DNA from: CALDTK01 sp965215115
Lineage (GTDB): Bacteria; Bacteroidota; Bacteroidia; Chitinophagales; Saprospiraceae
Length of the DNA stretch: 64,000 nucleotides
Assembly (NCBI GenBank): GCA_965215115.1
Contig: OZ244050.1
Span: 3,410,001 to 3,474,000 of the forward strand
Direction of reading: 5' to 3'
Shown: one piece after another, positions 42,347 through 50,689 of the stretch
Numbering within the stretch: the stretch's first letter is position 1
Layout: each line of letters starts with the position of its first letter
Notes under the pieces: model-generated
Database searches by the model: none
What the model saw: the letters and a program-made list of their open reading frames with translations, nothing else
What the model was told of the DNA's origin: nothing
Position numbers and translations under genes: made by a program

Positions 42347-44083
42347 ATGACCTTATTCGACGAAAACGCCTCGCCCCGCACCTACGACGCCATCGTGATC
42401 GGGTCCGGGATCTCCGGTGGCTGGGCCGCGAAGGAGCTCTGCGAAGCCGGCCTCAAGACCCTCGTCCTCGAGCGCGGGCGCCACGTCGAGCACGGGGACT
42501 ACCCGACGGCGAGCCTGGACCCCTGGGACTTCGACGACGGGACCGAGGGGATCTTCAAGATCGGCGAGGGACACGTCAAGGCCATGCGGGACAACCGCTA
42601 CACCCCGGAGGAGTCCGCGCACTTCGCCGTGCAACAGCGCACGGGGTGGAGCGCCACGCGCGCCACGGCCCGCCACTACGTCGACGACCTCGAGCACCCC
42701 TACGAGGAGGCGCCGGGCGCGCGCTTCGACTGGATCAGGGGCTACCAAACCGGCGGGCGCTCCCTGATCTGGGGACGGCAGAGCTACCGCTGGGCGCCGG
42801 TCGACTTCGAGATGAACGCCCGGCAGGGGATCGGCGTCGACTGGCCGATCCGCTACGCCGACCTCGCGCCGCACTACGCGAAGGTGGAAGACTTCATCGG
42901 GGTGAGCGGGCGGGCCGAGGGCCGCGACGAGGCCCTGCCCGACGGCGTGTTCGACCCGCCGATGGAGTTCACCGCCCCGGAGATCGCCTTCAAGGAGTCG
43001 TTGGCTAGAAATTACGACGACAAGCGCTTCCTGACGATCGGGCGCGTTGCCCACCTCACGGCCACACGCCCCGGGCGGCAGCTGTGCCAGTACCGCAATC
43101 GCTGCGAGCGCGGCTGCCCGTACGGCGGCTACTTCTCCAGCAACGCGAGTACGCTGCCGGCGGCCGACATTACCGGCAACCTGACGCTGAGGCCCTTCTC
43201 GATCGTCAAGTCCATCGTCCGCGACGAGAGCACCGGCCTGGCTACGGGCGTGCTGATCGTCGACAAGGAGACCAAACAGGAGCACCTCTTCGAGGCGCGG
43301 CTCATCTTCCTCAACGCCAGCACCGCGGCCTCCGCGGCGATCCTGATGCAGTCCGGGGACTGGGCCAACGAGTCGGACCAGCTCGGGCGCAACATGATGG
43401 ACCACCACTACCAGCTCGGGGCCAGCGCCGGGGTGGAAGGCTTCGAGGACAGCTACTACAGCGGCCGGCGCGCCAACGGCTACTACATACCACAGTACCG
43501 CAACCGCGGCGGCGCCTCGGACTCGAAGGACTTCCTCCGTGGGTACGGCTTCCAGGGCGGGGCCTCGCGCGGGAGCTGGTCGCGCGGGATCGCGGAGATG
43601 CGCTACGGGCCCGAATTCAAGGACGACATGATGCGGCCCGGGGGCTGGGGCATCGGGATGACGGCCTTCGGGGAGGTGTTGCCGCACCCCGACAACCGCA
43701 TGACGCTTTCGCAAAACCTCGACCAGTGGGGCCTGCCGAAGCTCGTGTTCGACACGAAGTTGCGCGAGAACGAGATCGCGATGCGCAAGGACATGCTCCA
43801 GCAAAGCGTCGAGATGTTCGAGCGCGCGGGCTTCAAGAACGTCAATCCCTACGAGAACAAAAATTACGCGATCGGTCTCGGGATCCACGAAATGGGAACC
43901 GCGCGTATGGGCAAGGACCCGCGCACGAGTGTGCTCGACGCCCACAACCGCGTCCACGCCTGCCAGAACGTCTACATTACCGACGGCTCGTGCATGACGA
44001 GTTCCGGGACGGTCAACCCGAGCCTCACCTACATGGCGCTCACGGTACGGGCGGTCGAGCACGCGGTAAAGAGCCTCAGCTAA
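42347..44083 (+). CDS. GMC-type FAD oxidoreductase 2 (tandem paralogue)
   Basis: The 578-residue protein is closely related to the first GMC protein: same FAD motif, same Gly-Gly-Arg-Ser-Leu-Ile-Trp-Gly, same Cys-x5-Cys-x3-Cys-Pro-Tyr-Gly loop and same His-Glu-Met-Gly-Thr-Ala-Arg-Met-Gly. A tandem duplication with divergence is likely, giving a second substrate range. A two-base-pair-stem motif is at 43705-43717. No cytochrome c gene lies nearby, so the electron acceptor is unknown. Confidence 0.9.
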   Translation: MTLFDENASPRTYDAIVIGSGISGGWAAKELCEAGLKTLVLERGRHVEHGDYPTASLDPWDFDDGTEGIFKIGEGHVKAMRDNRYTPEESAHFAVQQRTGWSATRATARHYVDDLEHPYEEAPGARFDWIRGYQTGGRSLIWGRQSYRWAPVDFEMNARQGIGVDWPIRYADLAPHYAKVEDFIGVSGRAEGRDEALPDGVFDPPMEFTAPEIAFKESLARNYDDKRFLTIGRVAHLTATRPGRQLCQYRNRCERGCPYGGYFSSNASTLPAADITGNLTLRPFSIVKSIVRDESTGLATGVLIVDKETKQEHLFEARLIFLNASTAASAAILMQSGDWANESDQLGRNMMDHHYQLGASAGVEGFEDSYYSGRRANGYYIPQYRNRGGASDSKDFLRGYGFQGGASRGSWSRGIAEMRYGPEFKDDMMRPGGWGIGMTAFGEVLPHPDNRMTLSQNLDQWGLPKLVFDTKLRENEIAMRKDMLQQSVEMFERAGFKNVNPYENKNYAIGLGIHEMGTARMGKDPRTSVLDAHNRVHACQNVYITDGSCMTSSGTVNPSLTYMALTVRAVEHAVKSLS

Positions 44084-44096
44084 ATTCGCGTGGAGC

Positions 44097-44111
44097 GTTT
44101 TGGCGAAAGCT
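44097..44111 (+). repeat. Mini-hairpin motif, near-commonest form (intergenic)
   Basis: GTTTTGGCGAAAGCT lies 13 bp after the stop of the second GMC gene. The base pair at the foot of the stem is G-T. Confidence 0.8.
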
Positions 44112-44204
44112 GACCCACACCCGTAACGCCCCCGCGGCGGTCGTCACCGGCGGTCGCGGTGTTCGACGCGGCACAATCACCTACTTACGCTTAGCTTACG
44201 GCAC

Positions 44205-45086
44205 ATGGACCGACGCAAATTTTTGATGACGAGCGCCGCCGCCGGCGGGGCTGCAGCCTGCTCGCCCGTGGTGGGTTTGGCCGAGAAGACTACCGTTGTG
44301 ACACGCGGGGCTGCCGCCGGCGGGATACCCGTCAACCGACAGTCCGTGAGCTACTGGTGCTACAACTACCTCCCGCTGCCCGAGCTCCTCGGTAAGCTGC
44401 GGGACATGGGGCTGTCCGCCATCGACCTCATCTCCCCGAAGGATTGGCCCGTGCTCGAGGAGCACGGCTTTACGTGCTCGATGGCCTACGGGCGCGAGGG
44501 CGAGGACATCACGACGGGCTACATCGACGTCGACAAGCACGAAGTCCTCAACGAGGCTTACGCCAAAACCATCCCCGAGGCCGCCAGGCGGGGCTACAAG
44601 AACATGGTGTGTTTTGCGGGCAACCGCCGCGGCCGCTTCGACCTCGATGGCTTACGGATCGCTGCGAAGGGACTCAAGCAAATCGTGCCCATCGCGCGCG
44701 ACAACGGGGTCGTCCTCCAGATGGAGCTCTTCAACTCGAAGGTGAATCACCCCGACTACATGGCGGACTCCAGTGCCTGGGGCATAGCGCTGTGCGACAT
44801 GGTGGACTCGGAGCACTTCAAGCTGCTCTACGACATCTACCACATGCAGGTCCAGGAGGGCAACGTCATCCAGACCATCCGCGACTACCACGAGTACTTC
44901 GGGCACTACCACACCGCGGGCGTTCCCGGGCGCCACGAGCTCACCGAAGACCAGGAGCTCAACTATCCCGCCGTGATGCGCGCCATCGCCGCGACGGGCT
45001 ACACGGGCTTCGTCGCCCACGAGTTCGTGCCGACGTACCCGGAGAAGCTGGATGGCTTACGGGAGGCGATCAAGGTGTGTAGCTAA
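44205..45086 (+). CDS. Hydroxypyruvate-isomerase-like TIM-barrel protein, exported
   Basis: The 293-residue protein has a twin-arginine signal (Asp-Arg-Arg-Lys-Phe-Leu) and then a TIM barrel of the Hyi / xylose-isomerase-like family. Catalytic-type acidic and histidine residues are seen in Gln-Met-Glu-Leu-Phe-Asn, Tyr-Asp-Ile-Tyr-His-Met-Gln and His-Tyr-His-Thr-Ala-Gly-Val-Pro-Gly-Arg-His-Glu. Together with GMC, DUF1080 and Gfo/Idh genes it suggests keto-sugar processing outside the cytoplasm. A motif with GTAA loop is at 44555, and a four-pair form at 44611. Confidence 0.85.
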   Translation: MDRRKFLMTSAAAGGAAACSPVVGLAEKTTVVTRGAAAGGIPVNRQSVSYWCYNYLPLPELLGKLRDMGLSAIDLISPKDWPVLEEHGFTCSMAYGREGEDITTGYIDVDKHEVLNEAYAKTIPEAARRGYKNMVCFAGNRRGRFDLDGLRIAAKGLKQIVPIARDNGVVLQMELFNSKVNHPDYMADSSAWGIALCDMVDSEHFKLLYDIYHMQVQEGNVIQTIRDYHEYFGHYHTAGVPGRHELTEDQELNYPAVMRAIAATGYTGFVAHEFVPTYPEKLDGLREAIKVCS

Positions 45087-45125
45087 GGCCGAACCCTCGC
45101 TACGGCCACTGGTTACAGTTCGCCA

Positions 45126-45383
45126 ATGGGAGACCCGAAGGAAGGAGCGTCGCCGCCGACGTGGAAGCTGATGATCGCGAAGTACTGCGGCCTACTACCC
45201 GCGCTGATGATCGTGAGCTACGCGATCAAATTCGCGCCGATAGACCCGCCCCTGTGGCTCAAGCTCATCATGGAGACGATGATCGTCATTCCGCTGATGC
45301 ACTACGCGATCACGCCCGTGATGGACAAGCTATTCGAGGACTGGCTGTACGCGGGTGTGGACGAGAGTCGCACGGGAGGCTAG
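45126..45383 (+). CDS. Small two-helix membrane protein
   Basis: The 85-residue protein has two probable membrane helices (about residues 18-37 and 43-62). No recognised family. It follows the isomerase-like gene by 39 bp and is convergent with the secreted protein gene on its right. Confidence 0.55.
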   Translation: MGDPKEGASPPTWKLMIAKYCGLLPALMIVSYAIKFAPIDPPLWLKLIMETMIVIPLMHYAITPVMDKLFEDWLYAGVDESRTGG

Positions 45384-45420
45384 GCAGACTCGGCGCGGCG
45401 CGGGGGCGCCAGCCGCCAGA

Positions 45421-46224
45421 CTATTCGATGCAGGGTGCGAACTCCTCCTCGCGCATCGCGCCCGAGGGTTCACGCACTTTCCAAGTGCCACATGGGCTGC
45501 TGCCGAGCGACACGATCTGGGTGACGGTTTGGTAGGTATCGGGGTCGAAGACGAGGATGGTGTCGCGGCCCGGGTTCCTGAAGTACTGGCCCTCGCGATC
45601 TACCTGCCCGTCGACCGTGAAGCGTGTGTACCTGCCCTGTCGCTGGCCGTCGCTGAAGTTGATCTCCTCCAACGGCCGTCCGGACTCGTCGTTGATCTTC
45701 CAGGTGCCGGTGCTGTCCTTGCCGTTGACGAAACGGCCCTCGACCAGGAGCCTGCGGTCGGAACTCATCCGCCGGTAGCTGGTCACACGATCGTCGCCGG
45801 GGCCGGTGGGGTACTTCTCGCCCTCCTCGAAGGCGCGACCGTCCATCTCGTAGCATTTGTACTTCCCGTGGGCCGTGAACCCGTCGCGACGGACAATGTG
45901 GACCTGCTTGCCTCCGGTAGCCGGATCGAAGATCAGGACTGTATCCACACCCTTGTCGCGCGCCACCTCCGCGGTGTAGCGGAGTCTCCCCTGAGAGTTG
46001 AATTGCTCCTGCACGAAGGCCTTCCCGTCGGGGCCCGGCTTGCGAATCACGTAAGAGCCGTCGCGAAAGTCGATGCGGCCGCCGGTGTCCAGCGCGGTGA
46101 CGAGGAGGCAGGAGTTGGCGGTCGTGAGCGCACCCGATTGCGCGGAGGCAGCAGCGGCGAGCCCGAGGGCGATACAGCCGATCGCGAGGCGTGAGCAAAG
46201 AGTGTTCACAGGGGCCGGATCCAA
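45421..46224 (-). CDS. Secreted protein with MORN/YwqK-like repeats
   Basis: The 267-residue protein has a signal peptide ending Ala-Ser-Ala-Gln and then repeated short strands such as Gly-Arg-Tyr-Thr-Arg-Phe, Gly-Gln-Val-Asp-Arg-Glu-Gly-Gln and Gly-Thr-Trp-Lys-Ile, resembling YwqK/MORN-like repeats. Two cysteines near the C-terminus may form a disulphide. The function is unknown. The ATG at 46224 overlaps the upstream DUF1080 gene by 19 bp; a GTG at 46209 is an alternative. Confidence 0.65.
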   Translation of the reverse strand: MDPAPVNTLCSRLAIGCIALGLAAAASAQSGALTTANSCLLVTALDTGGRIDFRDGSYVIRKPGPDGKAFVQEQFNSQGRLRYTAEVARDKGVDTVLIFDPATGGKQVHIVRRDGFTAHGKYKCYEMDGRAFEEGEKYPTGPGDDRVTSYRRMSSDRRLLVEGRFVNGKDSTGTWKINDESGRPLEEINFSDGQRQGRYTRFTVDGQVDREGQYFRNPGRDTILVFDPDTYQTVTQIVSLGSSPCGTWKVREPSGAMREEEFAPCIE

Positions 46225-46973
46225 ATATTGCGGAAGCTCATCGGGTTGCCGTGGTCCTGGAGGCTGATCGGACCCGGGCCGTGGGCGGTGTAGATGCCGC
46301 GGCCGCGATAGTTGGTCGGCCCCTGCACGGCGGTGTGGTTTTGCACGAGGACACCGTTGAGGAAGGCCGTCACGTAGGCGGGGTGGAGTAGGGTGCCGCT
46401 TTCGCTAAAAACAGGCGCCGTGTAGATGACGTCGTACACCTGCCACTCGCCGGGTCTGCGGCTCGGGTTGGCGAGTGGGGGTGTCTGCTTGTAAATCGAA
46501 GCGAGTTGCCCGTTGGAGTAAGTCGGGTTCTCGTAGCCGTCGAGGATCTGGAGCTCGTAGCGACCCTGGAGGAAGAGGCCGGAGTTGCCGCGTCCCTGGC
46601 CGTCCCCCTTCGCGGGTGGGGTCCGGAACTCGAGGTGGAGTTGGAAGTTCGAGAAGCTGTCGCGCGTCATGATGTCGCCGTTGCCCCACTGCGGGTCGGA
46701 CTTGACGGTCATGGCGTTTTCGGCGAGCTGCCAGGACGCGGCGCGGCCGTCGGGGTGCTTCCAGCGGTCGAGGTTGCGGCCGTCGAAAAGGACGATGGCG
46801 TCCGCGGGCGCGGCGCCGGCCTCCTTGCCGGGCGCCACCGTCGGCACGTCGACGTAGACCTCGGTGACGCGGGGGTCGATGTCGCCTTCGGACGCGAACT
46901 CGGTATTGTACTGCGCGTAGGAGGTTTTGGCGAAAGCCGCCAGCAGCAGCAAGGAAAGGGCTGAGTACTTCAT
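46206..46973 (-). CDS. DUF1080 (3-keto-disaccharide hydrolase-type) secreted protein
   Basis: The 255-residue protein has a signal peptide whose hydrophobic end is written by a commonest-form mini-hairpin (46924-46938, Ala-Phe-Ala-Lys-Thr). The DUF1080 jelly-roll domain is clear: Leu-Phe-Asp-Gly-Arg-Asn-Leu, Asn-Ser-Gly-Leu-Phe-Leu-Gln-Gly-Arg-Tyr-Glu-Leu-Gln-Ile-Leu-Asp and Asn-Ile-Trp-Ile-Arg-Pro-Leu at the end. Family members act on 3-keto-glycosides. It sits in a minus-strand run with a TIM-barrel isomerase and a Gfo/Idh/MocA oxidoreductase, fitting such a pathway. Confidence 0.88.
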   Translation of the reverse strand: MKYSALSLLLLAAFAKTSYAQYNTEFASEGDIDPRVTEVYVDVPTVAPGKEAGAAPADAIVLFDGRNLDRWKHPDGRAASWQLAENAMTVKSDPQWGNGDIMTRDSFSNFQLHLEFRTPPAKGDGQGRGNSGLFLQGRYELQILDGYENPTYSNGQLASIYKQTPPLANPSRRPGEWQVYDVIYTAPVFSESGTLLHPAYVTAFLNGVLVQNHTAVQGPTNYRGRGIYTAHGPGPISLQDHGNPMSFRNIWIRPL

Positions 46974-47001
46974 GTGGTCGTCGTGTGGATGGTGAGGGGG
47001 G

Positions 47002-48054
47002 CTACAGGCCTAAGATGCGTCGGTTTGCGGCTTCGTCGGCGCCGGAGTCCGCGAAGTCGTCGAACGCTCGTTCGGTGGCCTGTATGATGTGACGTTGGAT
47101 GAAAGGCGCGCCCTCCTCGGCGCCCTGCTGCGAACTCTTAATCGCGCACTCCCACTCCATCACCGCCCAGCCGTCGTAGCCGTAGCGCGTGAGTTTCGAG
47201 AAGATACCTTTGAAATCCACTTGCCCGTCGCCGAGCGAGCGGAAGCGCCCCGGGCGGTCGGCCCAGCCCTGGTAGCCCCCGTACACGCCCGAGCGCCCGT
47301 CGGGATTAAACTCCGCGTCCTTGACGTGGAACATCCGGATGCGCTCGTGGTAGATGTCGACGAACTGGAGGTAGTCCAGCTGCTGCAGCACGAAGTGGCT
47401 CGGGTCGTACAGGATGCACGCGCGCTCGTGGTCGTCGACCGCGTCCAAGAATCGCTCGTAGGTCACGCCGTCGTGGAGGTCCTCGCCGGGGTGGAGCTCG
47501 TAGCAGATGTCCACGCCGCAGTCCTCGAAGTGGTCGAGGATCGGGGTCCACCGCTTCGCGAGTTCGGCGAAGCCCTGCTCAACGAGGCCCTGCGGGCGCT
47601 GCGGCCACGGGTACACGAAGGGCCACACGAGCGCCCCCGAGAAGGTGGCGTGCACGTCGATGCCGAGGTTGCGACTCGCCGAGCCGGCCTTCCGCACCTG
47701 GTCCACTGCCCAGGCCTGGCGCGCGGCCGGCTTACCGTGGACGTGTTTTGGCGCAAAGCCGTCGAACATCTCGTCGTACGCCGGGTGCACCGCCACCAGT
47801 TGTCCCTGGAGGTGTGTGCTCAACTCGGTGATCTCGAGCCCGTGCTCGCGGACGCGGCCCTTGAGTTCGTCGCAGTAGTCGGTGCTCTCCGCGGCGCGGT
47901 CGAGGTCGATCAGGGCCGACTCCCAGGTAGGGACCTGGATGCCCTTGTAGCCGAGGTCGGCCATGTACGCACAGATGCCGTCGAGGGAGTTGAACGGGGC
48001 CTCGGGACCCATGAACTGGGCGAGGAATACGGCGGGTCCTTTGATGGTCTTCAT
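47002..48054 (-). CDS. Sugar phosphate isomerase/epimerase-like TIM-barrel protein
   Basis: The 350-residue protein has no signal peptide. It has the xylose-isomerase-like barrel with metal-ligand-type residues in Cys-Tyr-Glu-Leu-His-Pro-Gly-Glu, Tyr-Asp-Pro-Ser-His-Phe and Met-Glu-Trp-Glu-Cys. Long C-terminal tails of the form Gly-Ala-Pro-Phe-Ile are usual for homologues next to Gfo/Idh genes. It probably isomerises or cleaves keto-sugars. It follows the Gfo/Idh gene by 19 bp. A variant motif with a five-base loop is at 47745-47760. Confidence 0.85.
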   Translation of the reverse strand: MKTIKGPAVFLAQFMGPEAPFNSLDGICAYMADLGYKGIQVPTWESALIDLDRAAESTDYCDELKGRVREHGLEITELSTHLQGQLVAVHPAYDEMFDGFAPKHVHGKPAARQAWAVDQVRKAGSASRNLGIDVHATFSGALVWPFVYPWPQRPQGLVEQGFAELAKRWTPILDHFEDCGVDICYELHPGEDLHDGVTYERFLDAVDDHERACILYDPSHFVLQQLDYLQFVDIYHERIRMFHVKDAEFNPDGRSGVYGGYQGWADRPGRFRSLGDGQVDFKGIFSKLTRYGYDGWAVMEWECAIKSSQQGAEEGAPFIQRHIIQATERAFDDFADSGADEAANRRILGL

Positions 48055-48073
48055 AGGAGGGTAAGGTATTGCG

Positions 48074-49249
48074 CTAGAGGTCGACCCAGACGTTGCCGTC
48101 AGCCGAACTCTCGACTACGGCCTCGATGAACTGCATGCCGGCGAGCCCGTCGTAGACATCTGGGTAGTCGAGCAACTCCTCCTCGGGGATCGTCTCGCCG
48201 TGGTGGGCACGGATGGCCTGCGCGATGCCGCGGTAGACGTTGGCGAAGGCCTCGATGAAGCCTTCGGGATGGCCGGCCGGGATACGCGCGGCCGCCTTCG
48301 CCATCGGGGCCAGCTCACCGACGTTGGTCCGCAGGATGGTTGCCGGGCCTTCGTGCCGAGTGATGCGCAGGGTGTTGGGCTCCATCTGGTGCCAGTCGAG
48401 GCCGCCGGTCTCGCCGTAGACCCGGATCCGCAGGGCGTTCTCCTCGCCGGCGGCGATCTGCGTGCAGAACAGCAGCGCCCGGACGCCGTCCTCCATGCGG
48501 AGCAGCACCGAGGCATCGTCGTCGAGCTGACGCCCGGGCACGAAGGTGTTGGTCTCGCTCAGGAGGCTCGTGACGCGCTTGCCCGTGACGTAGGCCGCGA
48601 GGTTCTCGGCGTGGGTGCCGATGTCGCCGATGGCCCCGGCCGCGCCGGACTTCGCCGGGTCGGCGCGCCAGCTGGCCTGCTTGTGGTCCGTGTCCTCGAG
48701 GCGGTGCGAGAACCAGCCCTGCGGGTACTCGACGAGCACGCGGCGGACTTTCCCGAAGGCCCCGCCCGCCACCATGGCGCGGGCCTGCTTCACCATCGGG
48801 TAGCCGGTGTAGTTGTGGGTGAGCCCGAAGACGAGCCCGGTGCGCTCGACGATCGCGACGAGTTCGGCGGCCTCGGCGGCGTCGAGGGTCATCGGCTTAT
48901 CGGAGATCACGTGGAACCCGGCCTCGAGGGCGGCCTTCGCGGGCGGGAAGTGGAGGTGGTTGGGCGTGACGATGCTCACGAAGTCCATGCGCTCGCCGGG
49001 GGGGAGGGCGGCCTCGCGCTCGATCATGTTTTCCCAGGAGCCGTAGACGCGGTTGGCGGGTAGGTAAAGCTCGCGCCCGGCCTCGCGGCTGCGGGTCGGC
49101 GAGGAGCTGAAGGCCCCGCACACCAACTCGATGCCGCCGTCGAGGCGCGCGGCCATGCGGTGGACGTTCCCGATGAAGGCCCCGGGCCCGCCGCCGATCA
49201 TCCCCATGCGCAGGGGCCGGCCGGCGGTACTAGACTGTTGTCGACTCAT
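48074..49249 (-). CDS. Gfo/Idh/MocA family oxidoreductase
   Basis: The 391-residue protein starts at ATG 49249, after a TACCTTTC box six bases upstream. The N-terminal Rossmann fold has Met-Ile-Gly-Gly-Gly-Pro-Gly-Ala, then Val-Thr-Pro-Asn-His-Leu-His and the catalytic Ser-Asp-Lys-Pro-Met-Thr segment of the family, where Lys is in the Glu/Asp-Lys-Pro position. It should use NAD(H) to interconvert a sugar with its keto form. It leads the minus-strand run to DUF1080 and is divergent from the MFS transporter gene. Confidence 0.9.
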   Translation of the reverse strand: MSRQQSSTAGRPLRMGMIGGGPGAFIGNVHRMAARLDGGIELVCGAFSSSPTRSREAGRELYLPANRVYGSWENMIEREAALPPGERMDFVSIVTPNHLHFPPAKAALEAGFHVISDKPMTLDAAEAAELVAIVERTGLVFGLTHNYTGYPMVKQARAMVAGGAFGKVRRVLVEYPQGWFSHRLEDTDHKQASWRADPAKSGAAGAIGDIGTHAENLAAYVTGKRVTSLLSETNTFVPGRQLDDDASVLLRMEDGVRALLFCTQIAAGEENALRIRVYGETGGLDWHQMEPNTLRITRHEGPATILRTNVGELAPMAKAAARIPAGHPEGFIEAFANVYRGIAQAIRAHHGETIPEEELLDYPDVYDGLAGMQFIEAVVESSADGNVWVDL

Positions 49250-49351
49250 ACCGCGGAAAGGTAGACCAGACACTGTTTTTCGACGGTCACAGCCTGCATT
49301 CATTATTTGTCGTTTTCTTAGGCCCTCGAACCACCGCCTTAAATTCTGCCT

Positions 49352-50668
49352 GTGTCTACGATCATCGACAAGAACGTCCCCTCGGGTGCCCCCCTCGCCG
49401 GCATCCCCGCCAACCGCGACCGGCTCTTCCTCGCGTCCTGCGTCGCCCTCATCGTCACCGCGATGACGTTCGCGATCCGGGCGGAGATCCTGCCGGAGAT
49501 CGGGCGGGAGTTCGGACTCGACAACGCCGCCCTCGGGCAGATCAGCGCGATGGCCTTCTACGGGTTCCCGATCGCGATGATGGTCGGGGGCCTGCTCTAC
49601 AATCAGGTCGGCCCACGGACCATGATGTGGATCGCGTTCGGGAGCCACGTCCTCGGGTTGGTCCTTACGATCCTCGCGGGCGGGTACTGGGGGTTGATGA
49701 TCTCGACCTTCTTCATCGGCTTCGCGAACGGCGCCGTGGAGGCCGCCTGCAATCCGCTCGTGGCCGGGATGTACCCCGAGAAGCAGACCCAGATGCTCAA
49801 TAAGTTCCACGTCTGGTTCCCGGGCGGGATCGTGATCGGGTCACTGGTCGCGCTCGCGCTCACGAGCTTCGAGGCGAGCTGGCAGGTCAAGATCGCGAGC
49901 ATGCTCGTCCCGACGGCGATCTACGCGTTCCTCATCGCCGGGCAGACCTTCCCGCGCAACGTGGGCGTCGCCGCGGATACCGGTCGCAACGTGCGCGGGG
50001 TGTTTTCCCTGCTGTTCCTCTTTATCGCGGTCTGCATGACGATCACGGCGACGACCGAGTTCGGGGCCACGCAGTGGATTAACGTCATCCTCTCCGACGC
50101 CGGCGCCAACGGCATCGTATTGCTGCTGCTCACGTCCGGGATCATGGCGACGGGCCGCTTCTTCGCCGGACCCCTCGTCCACCGCCTCAACCCCGTCGGG
50201 GTGTTGCTCATGTCTGCGGTCCTCGCCGCCATCGGGCTCTTCATGCTCTCGACCATCACCGGTCCGGCCATCTACCTCGCCACCATCGTGTACGCGCTCG
50301 GCATCTGCTACTTCTGGCCGACGATGGTCGGGCTCGCCGCGGAGTACGTACCGGAATCCGGCCCGCTGGGGCTCTCGCTCGTCGGCGGCGCCGGCATGCT
50401 CGGCTCGGGACTGTGGCTCCCGATCATCGGCGGGTGGATCGACGAGCACAAAGAGGAGGCGGTGGCCGCCGGTGAGACCGCGGAAGACGCTATCAACCTC
50501 GCCGCCGGGCAAGCTACCCTCGCGCAGATCATGATCTTCCCGATCATCCTCGTCGCACTCTTCACCGTCCTTTACTTTTGGGTCCGCAACCGTAAAACGG
50601 CCTCCCAGCTCACCGCTGACGGGTACGTGTCCGGTCTCGATCTGCCGACTCCCGCCTCCGCCCGCTAG
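49352..50668 (+). CDS. MFS sugar transporter (FucP/GHMP-like)
   Basis: The 438-residue inner-membrane protein starts at GTG 49352 and has about twelve helices. The loop 2-3 region Gly-Leu-Leu-Tyr-Asn-Gln-Val-Gly-Pro-Arg resembles the MFS signature. Glu-Phe-Gly-Ala-Thr-Gln-Trp at helix 7 is typical for carbohydrate MFS carriers of Bacteroidota. Sited between sugar-modifying genes, it probably imports the released monosaccharide or keto-sugar. No mini-hairpin motif is present. Confidence 0.85.
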   Translation: MSTIIDKNVPSGAPLAGIPANRDRLFLASCVALIVTAMTFAIRAEILPEIGREFGLDNAALGQISAMAFYGFPIAMMVGGLLYNQVGPRTMMWIAFGSHVLGLVLTILAGGYWGLMISTFFIGFANGAVEAACNPLVAGMYPEKQTQMLNKFHVWFPGGIVIGSLVALALTSFEASWQVKIASMLVPTAIYAFLIAGQTFPRNVGVAADTGRNVRGVFSLLFLFIAVCMTITATTEFGATQWINVILSDAGANGIVLLLLTSGIMATGRFFAGPLVHRLNPVGVLLMSAVLAAIGLFMLSTITGPAIYLATIVYALGICYFWPTMVGLAAEYVPESGPLGLSLVGGAGMLGSGLWLPIIGGWIDEHKEEAVAAGETAEDAINLAAGQATLAQIMIFPIILVALFTVLYFWVRNRKTASQLTADGYVSGLDLPTPASAR

Positions 50669-50689
50669 TCCCCGTCAATATTCCCGACT

